This document shows positions 42,981 through 50,627 of a stretch of DNA of 51,939 nt, piece by piece (the first letter of the stretch is position 1; each line of letters begins with the position of its first letter). The stretch is from positions 1 to 51,939 of the forward strand of contig NZ_JBQHTM010000023.1 of assembly GCF_052065695.1 (NCBI RefSeq), read 5' to 3'. The position numbers and the translations under genes are program-made. Source of the DNA: Intestinimonas sp052065695. Its GTDB lineage: Bacteria; Bacillota; Clostridia; Oscillospirales; Oscillospiraceae. The notes beneath the pieces are model-generated. The model ran no database searches. It was not told the DNA's origin and saw only the letters and a program-made list of their open reading frames with translations.

Positions 42981-43667
42981 TCAGCCGTTCTTCAGGTAGT
43001 AGCCCACGCCCCACTTGGTGAGGATATACTCCGGGTTGGCCGGGTCCAGCTCCAGCTTTTCCCGGAGCCGGCGGATGTGGACGTCCACGGTGCGGTACTC
43101 CCCGGCGTACTCGTAGCCCCACACGATGTTAAGGAGGTTTTCACGGCTGTACACCCGGCCGGGGTTGCGCATGAGGAGCTCCATGAGGTCAAACTCCTTG
43201 GCGGTGAGGTCCACGGGGGTGCCGTCCCGGAAGGCGGAGCGCTCGTCGGTGTCCAGGACAATGTGGCCCTGAGAGAGCCGGGAGGCCTTCTCCTTCTGGC
43301 TGGAGGTGCCGGAGCGGCGGAGCATGGCCCGGATGCGGGCCTTGAGCTCCAGGATGTTGAAGGGCTTGGTCACATAATCATCGGCGCCGCACTCGAAGCC
43401 GATGATCTTGTCGGTGTCCTCGCTGCGGGCGGTGAGCATGATGACGGGCACGTTGGAGAACTCCCGGATGCGCATGCAGGCCTGGAGCCCGTCGATCTTG
43501 GGCATCATCAGGTCCAGGATGATGAGGTCAAAGCCGCCGTTCCGGGCCAGCTCCACCGCCTGTTCCCCGTCATAGCCCACCTCCACCTGGTAGCCCTCGT
43601 TCTCCAGGTTGAATTTGATGCCCTTTACCAGTACCTTTTCGTCGTCTACCACCAGGATCTTTGCCAT
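42981..43667 (-). CDS. OmpR-family response regulator
   Basis: A 228-residue regulator with receiver domain (phosphoacceptor D52 in LIILDLMMPK; K in VTKPF near 103) and winged-helix output domain ending in TKWGVGYYLKNG. ATG 43667 follows AGGAGG. It lies 19 bases before the kinase gene and 27 bases after the HhH gene, so the order HhH-regulator-kinase-GerMN lipoprotein forms one operon. Target genes are unknown; cell-envelope or sporulation control is a reasonable guess. Confidence 0.93.
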   Translation of the reverse strand: MAKILVVDDEKVLVKGIKFNLENEGYQVEVGYDGEQAVELARNGGFDLIILDLMMPKIDGLQACMRIREFSNVPVIMLTARSEDTDKIIGFECGADDYVTKPFNILELKARIRAMLRRSGTSSQKEKASRLSQGHIVLDTDERSAFRDGTPVDLTAKEFDLMELLMRNPGRVYSRENLLNIVWGYEYAGEYRTVDVHIRRLREKLELDPANPEYILTKWGVGYYLKNG

Positions 43668-43694
43668 ATTGTCCTCCTATTGACGGGCGGAGCC

Positions 43695-44216
43695 TCACTC
43701 CACCGTGATGTAATCGATGAGCCCCTCCAGAATGCCCTCGCCGATGCCGGGTACCCGGGTCAGGTCCTCCGGAATGCGGAAGGGGCCGTTGGCCGCCCGA
43801 TCGGCGACGATGTCGGCAGCCCGCTGCTCCCCAATGCCGGGCAGGGTCTCCAGCTCCTCGGCGGAGGCGGTGTTGATGTTTATCTTGTCCGGCACGGTCG
43901 GCGTCTCCGGGGCCTCCGTTCCGGCGGTGGCGGACGCCTCCGTCTCCGGGGAGGCCGTTTCGGTGACAGCAGGGGCCGCTGTCTCCGGGGGCTGCGCCGG
44001 GGCCCCGGTCTCCGCCGCCGGGGGCAGGGCCTCCACCCGGTAGGGCTCTGTGCTACTGCGGGCGCCCAGGAAATAGCCCGCCGCCAGGAGCAGGAAGGCG
44101 GCGGTGACGGCCAGCAGAACTTTTTCCAGTGTGGAAATTTTTATGTCTACCCACCTCCAACCGATTGCACCCGACGGTCGGGTCTGATATAATATGTGCC
44201 AAAGACGTTGTGGCAC
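43695..44216 (-). CDS. ComEA-like helix-hairpin-helix protein, membrane anchored
   Basis: Up to 173 residues: one N-terminal membrane segment (LLAVTAAFLLLAAGYFLGA), a long Pro/Ala/Thr/Glu linker and a C-terminal pair of helix-hairpin-helix motifs (INTASAEELETLPGIGEQRA, then EDLTRVPGIGEGIL) that bind DNA, as in ComEA. The start is problematic: the only in-frame GTG (44216) has no ribosome site and lies at the divergent promoter, while a clear GGAGG (44154-44158) points to a start near 44144-44150, where the frame reads GTA-GAC-ATA. A non-standard start codon such as ATA, giving about 149 residues, is possible. First gene of the two-component operon. Confidence 0.7.
   Translation of the reverse strand: MPQRLWHILYQTRPSGAIGWRWVDIKISTLEKVLLAVTAAFLLLAAGYFLGARSSTEPYRVEALPPAAETGAPAQPPETAAPAVTETASPETEASATAGTEAPETPTVPDKININTASAEELETLPGIGEQRAADIVADRAANGPFRIPEDLTRVPGIGEGILEGLIDYITVE
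44165..44193 (+). promoter_or_regulatory. Sigma-A promoter of the D,D-carboxypeptidase gene
   Basis: TTGCAC (44165-44170), 17-base spacer, TATAAT (44188-44193), about 70 bases before the ATG at 44262. Confidence 0.75.
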
Positions 44217-44217
44217 A
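44195..44217. promoter_or_regulatory. Inverted repeat in the divergent dacF/HhH promoter region
   Basis: TGTGCCA (44195-44201) and TGGCACA (44211-44217) are perfect complements 9 bases apart, right at the expected plus-strand start point. It could be an operator controlling both directions. Confidence 0.4.
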
Positions 44218-44261
44218 GTGGGTCACAAAAACGATTATAACATATTTGCTAGGAGTTTCCC

Positions 44262-45740
44262 ATGAAAAAATATCGACGCAGCCTGCTCTCCCTCCTTCTG
44301 GCTCTGAGCCTGAGCCTCTCCCTGACCACCCCCTGGGCCCTGGCCTCCTCCCCGGCGCCGGAGACCGAGACCCCGGCGGCCACCGAGACGCCGGAGACCA
44401 CGCCGCCTGGGCCGGTGGTAGAGGAGAAAACGCCGGTGGAGAGCCAGCTCCTCAATGACATGCACATCGAGGCCGCCGCCGCCATTCTGGTGAACGCCGA
44501 CACCGGCACCGTGCTCTATGAGCAGAACGCCCACGAGCAGCGCTACCCCGCCAGCATCACCAAGGTGATGACCACCCTGCTGGCCATCGAGGCCATCGAC
44601 CGGGGGGAGCTCTCCCTGGACCAGGTCATCACCGTAGGGGACGAGGTGAACCGGGAGGTGGGAGACGGAAGCTCCACCCAGGACATCAAGCCGGGAGAGC
44701 AGCTCACCCTCCGGGACGTGCTCTACTGCGCCCTCATCGCCTCGGCCAATGAGGCCTGCAACGTGCTGGCCCAGGTGGTGAGCGGCAGCGTGGACGACTT
44801 TGTGGACCTGATGAACCAGCGGGCCCAGGAGTTGGGCATGGAGGACACCCACTTCGCCAACACCCACGGCTACCACAACCCGGACCACTACACCACCGCC
44901 TACGACATCTCCCTCATGTGCATGGAGGCCATGAAGCACGAGACCTTCCGCACCATCGTCACCTCCAAGAGCTATACCGTCCCGGCCACCAACCTGCACG
45001 AGGCCCGGGAGCTCCACGAGACCAACGCTCTGGTGTCCACCTGGCGGATCACGGGCTACTACTACCAGTACGCCACCGGCATCAAGACCGGCTCCACCCC
45101 CGAGGCGGGCTACTGCCTGGCCTCCTCCGCCACCAAGGACGGGGTGAACCTGGTGGCCGTGGTGCTGGGGGCGGAGAACCCCAAGAATGAGGACGGCTCC
45201 ACCAACCGGCTCCAGTTCTCCGAGTCCAGCCGGCTGCTGGACTGGGGCTTCAATAGCTTCTCCACCAAGACACTGCTGGATTCCACCTACTTTGCCGGCA
45301 CCATTCCGGTGAACCTCTCCCGGGAGACCGACCGCATTGGCGTCCAGGCCACCGGCGAGCTGGAGGCCATCCTGCCCAACGACCTGAACCCCGCCGACTT
45401 CCAGCTCACCCCCGTCTATGACAGCGAGAGCCTGGACGCCCCGGTGTCCAAGGGTCAGGTGGTGGGCCACGTCACCGTCTCCAACGGGGATACGGTGTAC
45501 GGCCAGCTGGACCTGGTGGCGGTGGACGATGTGTCCCGCTCCGAGCTCCTCTATCGCCTGGACCAGATCGAGACCTTCTTCAGCCAGCTCTGGGTGCGGG
45601 TGGTGCTCATCGTGGTGGCGGTGCTCATTGTGGTGCTGCTGCTGCGCTGGCTCCTCTTCGGACGCCGCCGCCGCTACGGCGGCAGCCACCGCCGGGCCTA
45701 CCACGGCAGCCGTTACAGCGGCCGCCGCAGAAGAAGATAA
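44262..45740 (+). CDS. dacF: D-alanyl-D-alanine carboxypeptidase (DacF/PBP5 family)
   Basis: A 492-residue penicillin-binding protein of low molecular weight. Signal peptide (1-29, ending ALASS), Pro/Thr/Glu linker, then the S11 peptidase with SxxK S98-ITK101, SAN (161-163) and KTG (275-277), a PBP5 C-terminal beta domain, and a C-terminal membrane segment (about 447-466) followed by a strongly basic Arg/Tyr/Gly/Ser tail. It trims the terminal D-Ala of peptidoglycan stem peptides. The basic cytoplasmic tail is unusual for the family, which normally ends in an amphipathic helix. The symbol rests on family resemblance to sporulation DacF and is tentative. Single-gene unit. Confidence 0.88.
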   Translation: MKKYRRSLLSLLLALSLSLSLTTPWALASSPAPETETPAATETPETTPPGPVVEEKTPVESQLLNDMHIEAAAAILVNADTGTVLYEQNAHEQRYPASITKVMTTLLAIEAIDRGELSLDQVITVGDEVNREVGDGSSTQDIKPGEQLTLRDVLYCALIASANEACNVLAQVVSGSVDDFVDLMNQRAQELGMEDTHFANTHGYHNPDHYTTAYDISLMCMEAMKHETFRTIVTSKSYTVPATNLHEARELHETNALVSTWRITGYYYQYATGIKTGSTPEAGYCLASSATKDGVNLVAVVLGAENPKNEDGSTNRLQFSESSRLLDWGFNSFSTKTLLDSTYFAGTIPVNLSRETDRIGVQATGELEAILPNDLNPADFQLTPVYDSESLDAPVSKGQVVGHVTVSNGDTVYGQLDLVAVDDVSRSELLYRLDQIETFFSQLWVRVVLIVVAVLIVVLLLRWLLFGRRRRYGGSHRRAYHGSRYSGRRRRR

Positions 45741-45756
45741 AAGAAAAAGAAAAGCA

Positions 45757-45787
45757 GCCCCTCCGGCCAATGCCGGAGGGGCTTCCG
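45757..45787 (+). terminator. Terminator of the D,D-carboxypeptidase gene
   Basis: Perfect 11-bp stem GCCCCTCCGGC-CAAT-GCCGGAGGGGC, 17 bases past the stop. Confidence 0.8.
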
Positions 45788-45792
45788 TTTGT

Positions 45793-45877
45793 CAAAAAAG
45801 CAGAAATGCTTCCGACTTTGTGCGAGAGCCTGGTGGCAAAGCCAACAGGCTCCAAGACCGCCTTCCGGCGGTCTTGG
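45793..45877 (-). terminator. Three tandem hairpins, terminator of the TSCPD gene
   Basis: In minus-strand order: CCAAGACCGCC / GGCGGTCTTGG (45852-45877), AGCCTG-TGGC / GCCA-CAGGCT (45827-45851, one mismatch) and AAGCA-TTTC-TGCTT followed by TTTT (45793-45812). The last has the T-run of a true terminator. Confidence 0.6.
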
Positions 45878-45886
45878 GGGCGGGTC

Positions 45887-46129
45887 TTACAGGCTCTGCT
45901 TGAGGGCCTGGGCCAGCTGGTCGGGGCAAGAGGTGGGCTTAAAGCCGCAGTGGATACCCTCCAGCCGGGAAATCACGTCCTCCACCTTCATGCCGGCCAC
46001 CAGATTGGAGAGGCCCTGAAGGTTGCCGTTGCAGCCGCCGGTCACCTGGAGAGACTTCACCACGCCGTCCTCCACGTCGATGAGCATGCGGCTGGAGCAG
46101 GTGCCCTTGGTCTTGTAATCGATGGTCAT
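45887..46129 (-). CDS. TSCPD-domain protein (TIGR03905 family)
   Basis: An 80-residue protein with the motif that names the family, TSCPD (66-70), and a second cysteine segment GGCNGNLQGL (31-40). The domain resembles the C-terminal part of B12-type ribonucleotide reductase and is thought to bind metal or nucleic acid; the role of the free-standing form is unknown. ATG 46129 follows AAAGGAGA. Single gene. Confidence 0.88.
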   Translation of the reverse strand: MTIDYKTKGTCSSRMLIDVEDGVVKSLQVTGGCNGNLQGLSNLVAGMKVEDVISRLEGIHCGFKPTSCPDQLAQALKQSL

Positions 46130-46183
46130 GAAAACATCTCCTTTGCACAGTGCCTACTATGATATAACAGGTCCGCCTCCCTG

Positions 46184-47065
46184 TCAAATCTCTCCTGCGG
46201 CCAGGGCCTCCACCACGTGGGAGAGGAAGCGGGCGGTGGCGGGAGAGGCGGCCTGTCGGTCCCGGACGGCCAGGCCGATGTCCCGGAATTGGGGCGGGTC
46301 CAGAGGCTTTACCACCACGTGGTAGGGGGTGCGCCGGAGGACCAGCTCGGTGAGCACACTCACCCCCAGGCCACTTTCCACCATGGAGATGGCGGCGTAG
46401 TCGTCGTTGACCAGGTATTGGAGGTTGGGCTTCACGCCGCAGTGCTCAAAGATCTGGATGACCTCCCGGTCCCGGTCGTCCTCCAGCTTGATGTAGGGGT
46501 CCTGGGCAAAACGGTCCAGGGGGTAGCTCTCCGCCCCGGCCAGGGGGTGGTCGGCGGGGAGTACCGCCATGTGCCGGTCCCGGCGGAGAAAGACGGTGTC
46601 CAGCTCCAGGGCGCAGGGCAGGGAGATGAAGCCGCAGTCCACATGGCCCGAGGCCACCCAGTCCTCGATCTCCCGATACTCGATGTGGGTGAGGATCTCA
46701 AAGCGGATGGCGGGGTATTTTTCCAAAAAGGTCTTCATGAGCCGGGGCAGCCAGTGGACCGAGATGCTGTTAAAGGTGCCCACCCGGATAGTGCCCCGGG
46801 TGAGGCCGTGGAGCTCGGCGATCTCCTCCTGAAGCTCCCGCTCCGCGTTGCACACCGCACGCAGGCCGGGCAGCAGGGCCTCCCCGGCGGCGGTGAGGGT
46901 AACTCCCGACCGCCCACGAATGAGCAGAGCTACCCCCCATTCCTGCTCCAGGTCGGAGATGATCCGGCTCACCGCACTCTGGGTGTAGCCCAGATCCTCT
47001 GCCGCGCGGGTGATGCTGCCCAGCTCCGCTGTCCGCAGCAGGGCCTGATACTTTCCCGTTTCCAT
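46184..47065 (-). CDS. LysR-family transcriptional regulator
   Basis: A 293-residue regulator of normal LysR length. The HTH is in METGKYQALLRTAELGSITR followed by AAEDLGYTQSAVSRIISDLE (about 21-40); the substrate-binding domain (about 88-285) follows. ATG 47065 gives the usual LysR N-terminus; an ATG nine bases upstream (47074) is possible. It is divergent from a 48-residue gene whose promoter is 50-75 bases away, the standard LysR arrangement, so it probably controls that transcript. Confidence 0.9.
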   Translation of the reverse strand: METGKYQALLRTAELGSITRAAEDLGYTQSAVSRIISDLEQEWGVALLIRGRSGVTLTAAGEALLPGLRAVCNAERELQEEIAELHGLTRGTIRVGTFNSISVHWLPRLMKTFLEKYPAIRFEILTHIEYREIEDWVASGHVDCGFISLPCALELDTVFLRRDRHMAVLPADHPLAGAESYPLDRFAQDPYIKLEDDRDREVIQIFEHCGVKPNLQYLVNDDYAAISMVESGLGVSVLTELVLRRTPYHVVVKPLDPPQFRDIGLAVRDRQAASPATARFLSHVVEALAAGEI

Positions 47066-47113
47066 CGGCACCATCCATTCTGCTTTGGAATGTGAGACAT
47101 GACAAAGAGTCGT

Positions 47114-47142
47114 TTGCGTAATGTCTAATGTCATTGTATAAT
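47114..47142 (+). promoter_or_regulatory. Sigma-A promoter of the 48-residue gene
   Basis: TTGCGT (47114-47119), 17-base spacer, TATAAT (47137-47142). The spacer contains a repeated AATGTC and the palindrome AATGTCATT-like core, a plausible LysR site. Confidence 0.75.
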
Positions 47143-47192
47143 AAGGTCACAAGGAAGGCAAGAGATAGTTGCCCGGAAAGGAGTAGAGAACA

Positions 47193-47339
47193 ATGAAAAA
47201 CATGATGCGTATGGTCGAAGCCCGCGAGGAAAAGCTGCTGCAGAAGGATCTGTACTCCCTGGGTGCGCGGAAGAACTATTGGAAGGGGAGCCCCTGGCGC
47301 GCTGTCGGGGAGATGTTCCACAACGAGGGCCGGCATTGA
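47193..47339 (+). CDS. Small basic protein of 48 residues, unknown
   Basis: ATG 47193 has AAAGGAG at nine bases, a consensus promoter 50 bases upstream and a long terminator palindrome downstream, so it is a complete small transcription unit. The product starts MKNMMRMVEAREEKLLQKDL, is rich in Lys, Arg and Glu and ends in WRAVGEMFHNEGRH. No signal peptide or membrane segment. No family recognised. Divergent from the LysR gene, so possibly its regulated target. Confidence 0.6.
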   Translation: MKNMMRMVEAREEKLLQKDLYSLGARKNYWKGSPWRAVGEMFHNEGRH

Positions 47340-47382
47340 GCCGCACCTGAGCTGCACTTCCCAACCTCCATATATTGTGCCG

Positions 47383-47426
47383 AGCATGAAAGGGGCCGCC
47401 GCATATGCGGCGGGCCCTTTCATGCT
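47383..47426 (+). terminator. 44-base near-perfect palindrome, terminator-like
   Basis: AGCATGAAAGGG...CCCTTTCATGCT with one internal mismatch around GCCGCCGCATATGCGGCGG. Located 44 bases after the 48-residue gene and before the convergent small gene at 47465. Confidence 0.6.
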
Positions 47427-47464
47427 GTATATTGATTCCATTTGACTCATACGGAGGAGCGCCG

Positions 47465-47698
47465 TCACAGTTCTGTGGTATACTGCGCCAGCATCTCACG
47501 GAGCTCCTGGACCGATGCGGAAGGGGGGGGGCTGCCCAACAGGTAGCGGACCGCCTCCTGCCACTGCTCAAGGGAATATGCGTCTGGCGGAAAGTCCAGG
47601 GCCTCCTGGAGCGCCTGCCGCCGGAAGTTGTCTGTATGCAGGTCGGATAGATACAGGCAGCCCAGGCGCTCTTGAAGGTTTTCCAATAATGTGAGCAT
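47465..47698 (-). CDS. Small acidic protein of 77 residues, unknown
   Basis: A helical, Leu/Glu/Gln-rich soluble protein (MLTLLENLQERLGCLYLSDL at the N-terminus, then FPPDAYSLEQWQEAVRYLLG). ATG 47698 follows GGAGA at five bases; an in-frame TTG 21 bases upstream is less likely. It is divergent from the broken XRE gene across a 127-base AT-rich gap and may have been its partner or target. No family recognised. Confidence 0.55.
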   Translation of the reverse strand: MLTLLENLQERLGCLYLSDLHTDNFRRQALQEALDFPPDAYSLEQWQEAVRYLLGSPPPSASVQELREMLAQYTTEL

Positions 47699-47825
47699 AG
47701 CTGTCTCCAATTTCGACAAAATTTTTTCTCGCGCTCATAATAACATATTCTTGGCTGTCAGTAAATAATAAGTTGCTGAGAGTCAGTAACAATCCACATC
47801 AGTTTACGGTAGGATAATAATTGGG

Positions 47826-48039
47826 GTGGACATATTGCACGAGGAATACAGAGAGCGTTACCGAAATCTGGGGCTGCACACAGCAGCGGCTCGCCGAGCG
47901 GATCGGAAAGAGCTGGTCCTTTATCAGCCAGGTGGAGGCCAACAACGGCGCCATTGTGAAAGGCATCGCTCTGGACACCCTGTTTAGCGTTTTGGATGTG
48001 TTGGAGGTACCGGTGAGCAAGTTTCTGGAGGAGATCTAG
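47826..48039 (+). pseudogene. XRE-family regulator, disrupted by internal deletion/frameshift
   Basis: Two reading frames together give a typical small XRE regulator. Frame 1 from GTG 47826 reads MDILHEEYRERYRNLGL; a different frame then reads TQQRLAERIGKSWSFISQVE (from about 47878) to the stop at 48037-48039, ending in FLEEI. In intact relatives about a dozen residues of the first HTH helix lie between these parts; they are missing here and the frame shifts at the junction. So the DNA-binding domain is broken unless an unseen start revives the second half. Confidence 0.6.
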
Positions 48040-48061
48040 CTCAGACCCGGGCCGGAACAGA

Positions 48062-48106
48062 ACAGAGGGCGGGAGTGCGGCCACATGCCGCGCCCCCGCC
48101 CTCTGT
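48062..48106. terminator. Bidirectional terminator between the XRE remnant and spo0A
   Basis: ACAGAGGGCGGG pairs with CCCGCCCTCTGT with inner GCGGC/GCCGC pairing; between convergent genes, 20 bases from the spo0A stop. Confidence 0.75.
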
Positions 48107-48126
48107 GGGATTATATGGATAAAAAT

Positions 48127-48894
48127 TTAATTTTCCCGGCGCTGAAGCTGGAGCCGGTCGGCGATCATGGCGATGAACTCCGAGTTGGTGGGCTTGCCTT
48201 TGGCGTTGCTGACCGTATATCCGAAGTATTTCTGCAACGTCTCCAGATCGCCCCGGTCCCAGGCCACCTCAATGGCGTGGCGGATGGCACGCTCCACCCG
48301 GGAGGCGGTGGTGTTAAAGTGCTTGGCCACCTCCGGGTACAGGATCTTGGTCACGGCGTTGATGACCTCCATGTTCTCCACCGTCATGATAATGGCGTAG
48401 CGCAGGTATTGGTAGCCCTTGATGTGGGCGGGCACGCCGATCTCGTGGATGATGGCGGTGACCGAGCTCTCCAGGTTCTGGCGGATGCGGGCGGAGCGCT
48501 CTGCAGGGTCCTCCTCGGTTTTTGCGGCGCCGGAGAGCAGCCGCACCCGGTCCACCACCGAGGAGAGCTTGCAGGGCTTCATCTGGCAATAGCTGGCCCC
48601 CTTGGCCAGGGCCGCCTCTGCCGTGCTCCCCCGGACCAGGGCCGAGAGCACCAGCACCGGCGGCTTCTCAGGCCCATTCAGGGTATCCAGTACGTCCAGA
48701 CCGTCCATTTGGGTCAGCATCAGATCCATGATCAAAAGGTCAGGGGACAGACGGCGGCACAGCTCCACCGCCTCCTCCCCGTCACCGGTCTCCCCTACGA
48801 TCTCAAAATCAGGCTCGTTCAGCAGGGTCTCCCGCAGCAGGTCCCGGAAAACGTCGTCCGCGTCGGCCAAAAGAATGCGCTTTTTGCTGTCCAT
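48127..48894 (-). CDS. spo0A: Sporulation master regulator Spo0A
   Basis: A 255-residue response regulator: receiver domain 1-120 (ADADD 10-14, phosphoacceptor D57 in LIMDLMLTQMDGL, K near 104 in QMKPCKL) and the Spo0A C-terminal domain with HEIGVPAHIKGYQYLRYAI and the recognition-helix segment TTASRVERAIRHAIEVAW. It is the phosphorylation-controlled switch for entry into sporulation. ATG 48894 follows GGAAGGGG; a longer frame runs into the promoter region. spoIVB upstream and spo0A downstream is the conserved order in spore formers. Confidence 0.97.
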   Translation of the reverse strand: MDSKKRILLADADDVFRDLLRETLLNEPDFEIVGETGDGEEAVELCRRLSPDLLIMDLMLTQMDGLDVLDTLNGPEKPPVLVLSALVRGSTAEAALAKGASYCQMKPCKLSSVVDRVRLLSGAAKTEEDPAERSARIRQNLESSVTAIIHEIGVPAHIKGYQYLRYAIIMTVENMEVINAVTKILYPEVAKHFNTTASRVERAIRHAIEVAWDRGDLETLQKYFGYTVSNAKGKPTNSEFIAMIADRLQLQRREN

Positions 48895-48950
48895 GTCCAA
48901 ATTCCCCTTCCACAGAGGCACGGCGGCCCCTGCCTTTGTTCCGTAACCAT

Positions 48951-48979
48951 AATTTACCACAAATTGACAGCGGACGCAA
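48951..48979 (-). promoter_or_regulatory. Candidate sigma-A promoter of spo0A
   Basis: On the minus strand TTGCGT (48974-48979), 17-base spacer, TAAATT (48951-48956). A GTCGAA core resembling half of a Spo0A box lies upstream at 49010-49015 (minus strand). Confidence 0.5.
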
Positions 48980-49114
48980 CCCTTTTTTACCAGAATATTC
49001 CAAACAAATTTCGACCGGTTTTGTTGGGGCGAAGCTGTCAAGGGGAAAACGCCGGGGAGCACGCCCAGAGGCCCGGTCCGGTAGGCGTCCTCTCTACTTT
49101 ATTATTTATAACGC

Positions 49115-49145
49115 AAAACGGCGGTTTTGTACAGAAAAACCGCCG
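49115..49145 (-). terminator. Second hairpin between spoIVB and spo0A
   Basis: CGGCGGTTTT / AAAACCGCCG stem with TTTT after it on the minus strand. With 49207-49236 it makes a double stop after spoIVB. The rest of the 48895-49254 gap holds no gene. Confidence 0.55.
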
Positions 49146-49206
49146 CTTTACCAACTACGCTCAGCGAGGTCGAGCCTGGCAATCCAGATAAATAAAAGGC
49201 TTCCAG

Positions 49207-49236
49207 AAAAAGAGAGGGCGGGCCTGTGCCCGCCCT
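49207..49236 (-). terminator. Terminator of spoIVB
   Basis: Perfect 9-bp stem AGGGCGGGC / GCCCGCCCT followed on the minus strand by CTCTTTTTC, 19 bases past the spoIVB stop. Confidence 0.75.
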
Positions 49237-49254
49237 GTTGGGAAAGACTTTGTA

Positions 49255-50334
49255 TCAGGAGGCCGCGCTCAGCATAGTTTCGGCCAGAATGCCGTACCCC
49301 TGGGTGGGGTCGTTGACCAGTACGTGGGTGACGGCGCCCACCAGCCGCCCGTCCTGGAGGATGGGACTGCCGCTCATGCCCTGTACGATGCCGCCGGTGG
49401 CCTCAAGCAGCTCTGGGTCGGTGACCTTCACCATCAGGTCCCGGGTGTCGTGGCTGCCCTCGGGGAAGACCCGGACAATCTCCACGTCATAGGATTTGAC
49501 CTCCTCCCCGGCGATGTTGGAGAGGATGGTGGCGGGGCCTACCTTCACCTGGCTTCGGAGGGCGGTGGGGATGGCCTCACCGGCTGGGACCAGGGAGGTG
49601 TCCTCCAGGGTGCCAAAGATGCCGCCGGGGGTGTTGGCCCACAGCTCACCCAGATCGCGGTCGGTCTGGAAGGTGCCGTGGAGCTCACCGGGGTCGCCGG
49701 CGGCTCCCTTTTTTACGTCGGAGACCGAAGCGGACAGGATGGCCCCCGACTCCAGGGGCATGAGGAGGGCGGTATCCACGTCGTTGATGCCGTGGCCCAG
49801 GGCGCCGAAAAGACCGGTGGAGGGCTCATAGAAGGTCATGGTGCCAATGCCGGCCATGGAGTCCCGAATCCACGCCCCCAGTCGGTAGGTGCCGTCGGTG
49901 CAGGCGGTGGCCTGGGCGGTGAACTGCACTTGCTCCTCATCCCGGATGGCCCGGATGCTCATCTGATCTCCCTCCAGCTTCTGGAGCACTGCCCGGACCT
50001 CCTCAATGGTGTCCACCTGGGTGTTGTTGATGTGGGTGATGATGTCGCCTTGGCGGAGCCCGCAGGAGCGGGCCGGGGAGCACTCCCCTGTCTGGCCGGT
50101 TACGTCGGAGAGACCCACCACCAGCACGCCGTCGGAAAAGAGCTTGATGCCCACCGCCCGGCCCATGGGGACCACCATGTGGGTGCCCTCCGCAGCGGCC
50201 ATGGCGGGCAGGGCCTCCGCGGCGGCGGGCCGGACGCCCAGGCCCAGCAGCACCATGGCCATGGCCGCCACCAAAACCAGGCCCCGCAGCAGGAGGGCGC
50301 CGGTCCATGGCCGCCCCTGTTCTTCTTCTCTCAT
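49255..50334 (-). CDS. spoIVB: SpoIVB serine peptidase
   Basis: A 359-residue S55 peptidase. N-terminal membrane segment (about 12-38), PDZ domain (about 75-155, with GLRQGDIITHINNTQV) and the peptidase with catalytic histidine in GALGHGIND and serine in GMSGSPILQDG (about residue 321). Made in the forespore, it cleaves SpoIVFA to release sigma-K activation in the mother cell. ATG 50334 follows AAGGGG; the longer frame to 50571 is not family-like. Confidence 0.95.
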   Translation of the reverse strand: MREEEQGRPWTGALLLRGLVLVAAMAMVLLGLGVRPAAAEALPAMAAAEGTHMVVPMGRAVGIKLFSDGVLVVGLSDVTGQTGECSPARSCGLRQGDIITHINNTQVDTIEEVRAVLQKLEGDQMSIRAIRDEEQVQFTAQATACTDGTYRLGAWIRDSMAGIGTMTFYEPSTGLFGALGHGINDVDTALLMPLESGAILSASVSDVKKGAAGDPGELHGTFQTDRDLGELWANTPGGIFGTLEDTSLVPAGEAIPTALRSQVKVGPATILSNIAGEEVKSYDVEIVRVFPEGSHDTRDLMVKVTDPELLEATGGIVQGMSGSPILQDGRLVGAVTHVLVNDPTQGYGILAETMLSAAS

Positions 50335-50364
50335 AAAACCACCCCTTTTGCAAAAAATAACGCC

Positions 50365-50388
50365 GACGGCGATCAAAAAACCGCCGTC
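50365..50388 (-). promoter_or_regulatory. Terminator-like hairpin in the spoIVB leader
   Basis: On the minus strand GACGGCG-N10-CGCCGTC is followed by GGCGTTATTTTTT, 15-20 bases before the spoIVB ribosome site. No minus-strand gene lies upstream that would need a terminator, so it may attenuate spoIVB or stop spurious transcripts. Confidence 0.35.
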
Positions 50389-50627
50389 AGAGTTAATATG
50401 GCCGCCTCGGGCAGGAAAAACGCCGCCCCAGCGCTGGCAATGAAACACACCTTTGGCATGGAAAGAGGTGGAAAGCACCGAATGGCGGGGGACGGCGTCG
50501 GCGGCCACGGCGGTTTTTACCGGTTTTTCAGAAAAAAGGCGGACGGGTTCATAAAAGGGCTTTGGGCGCATACCATATCTCAGAAGGCCGTCCCACTCCG
50601 GGCGGCTGCGGGAGGGAGAGATGGCAT

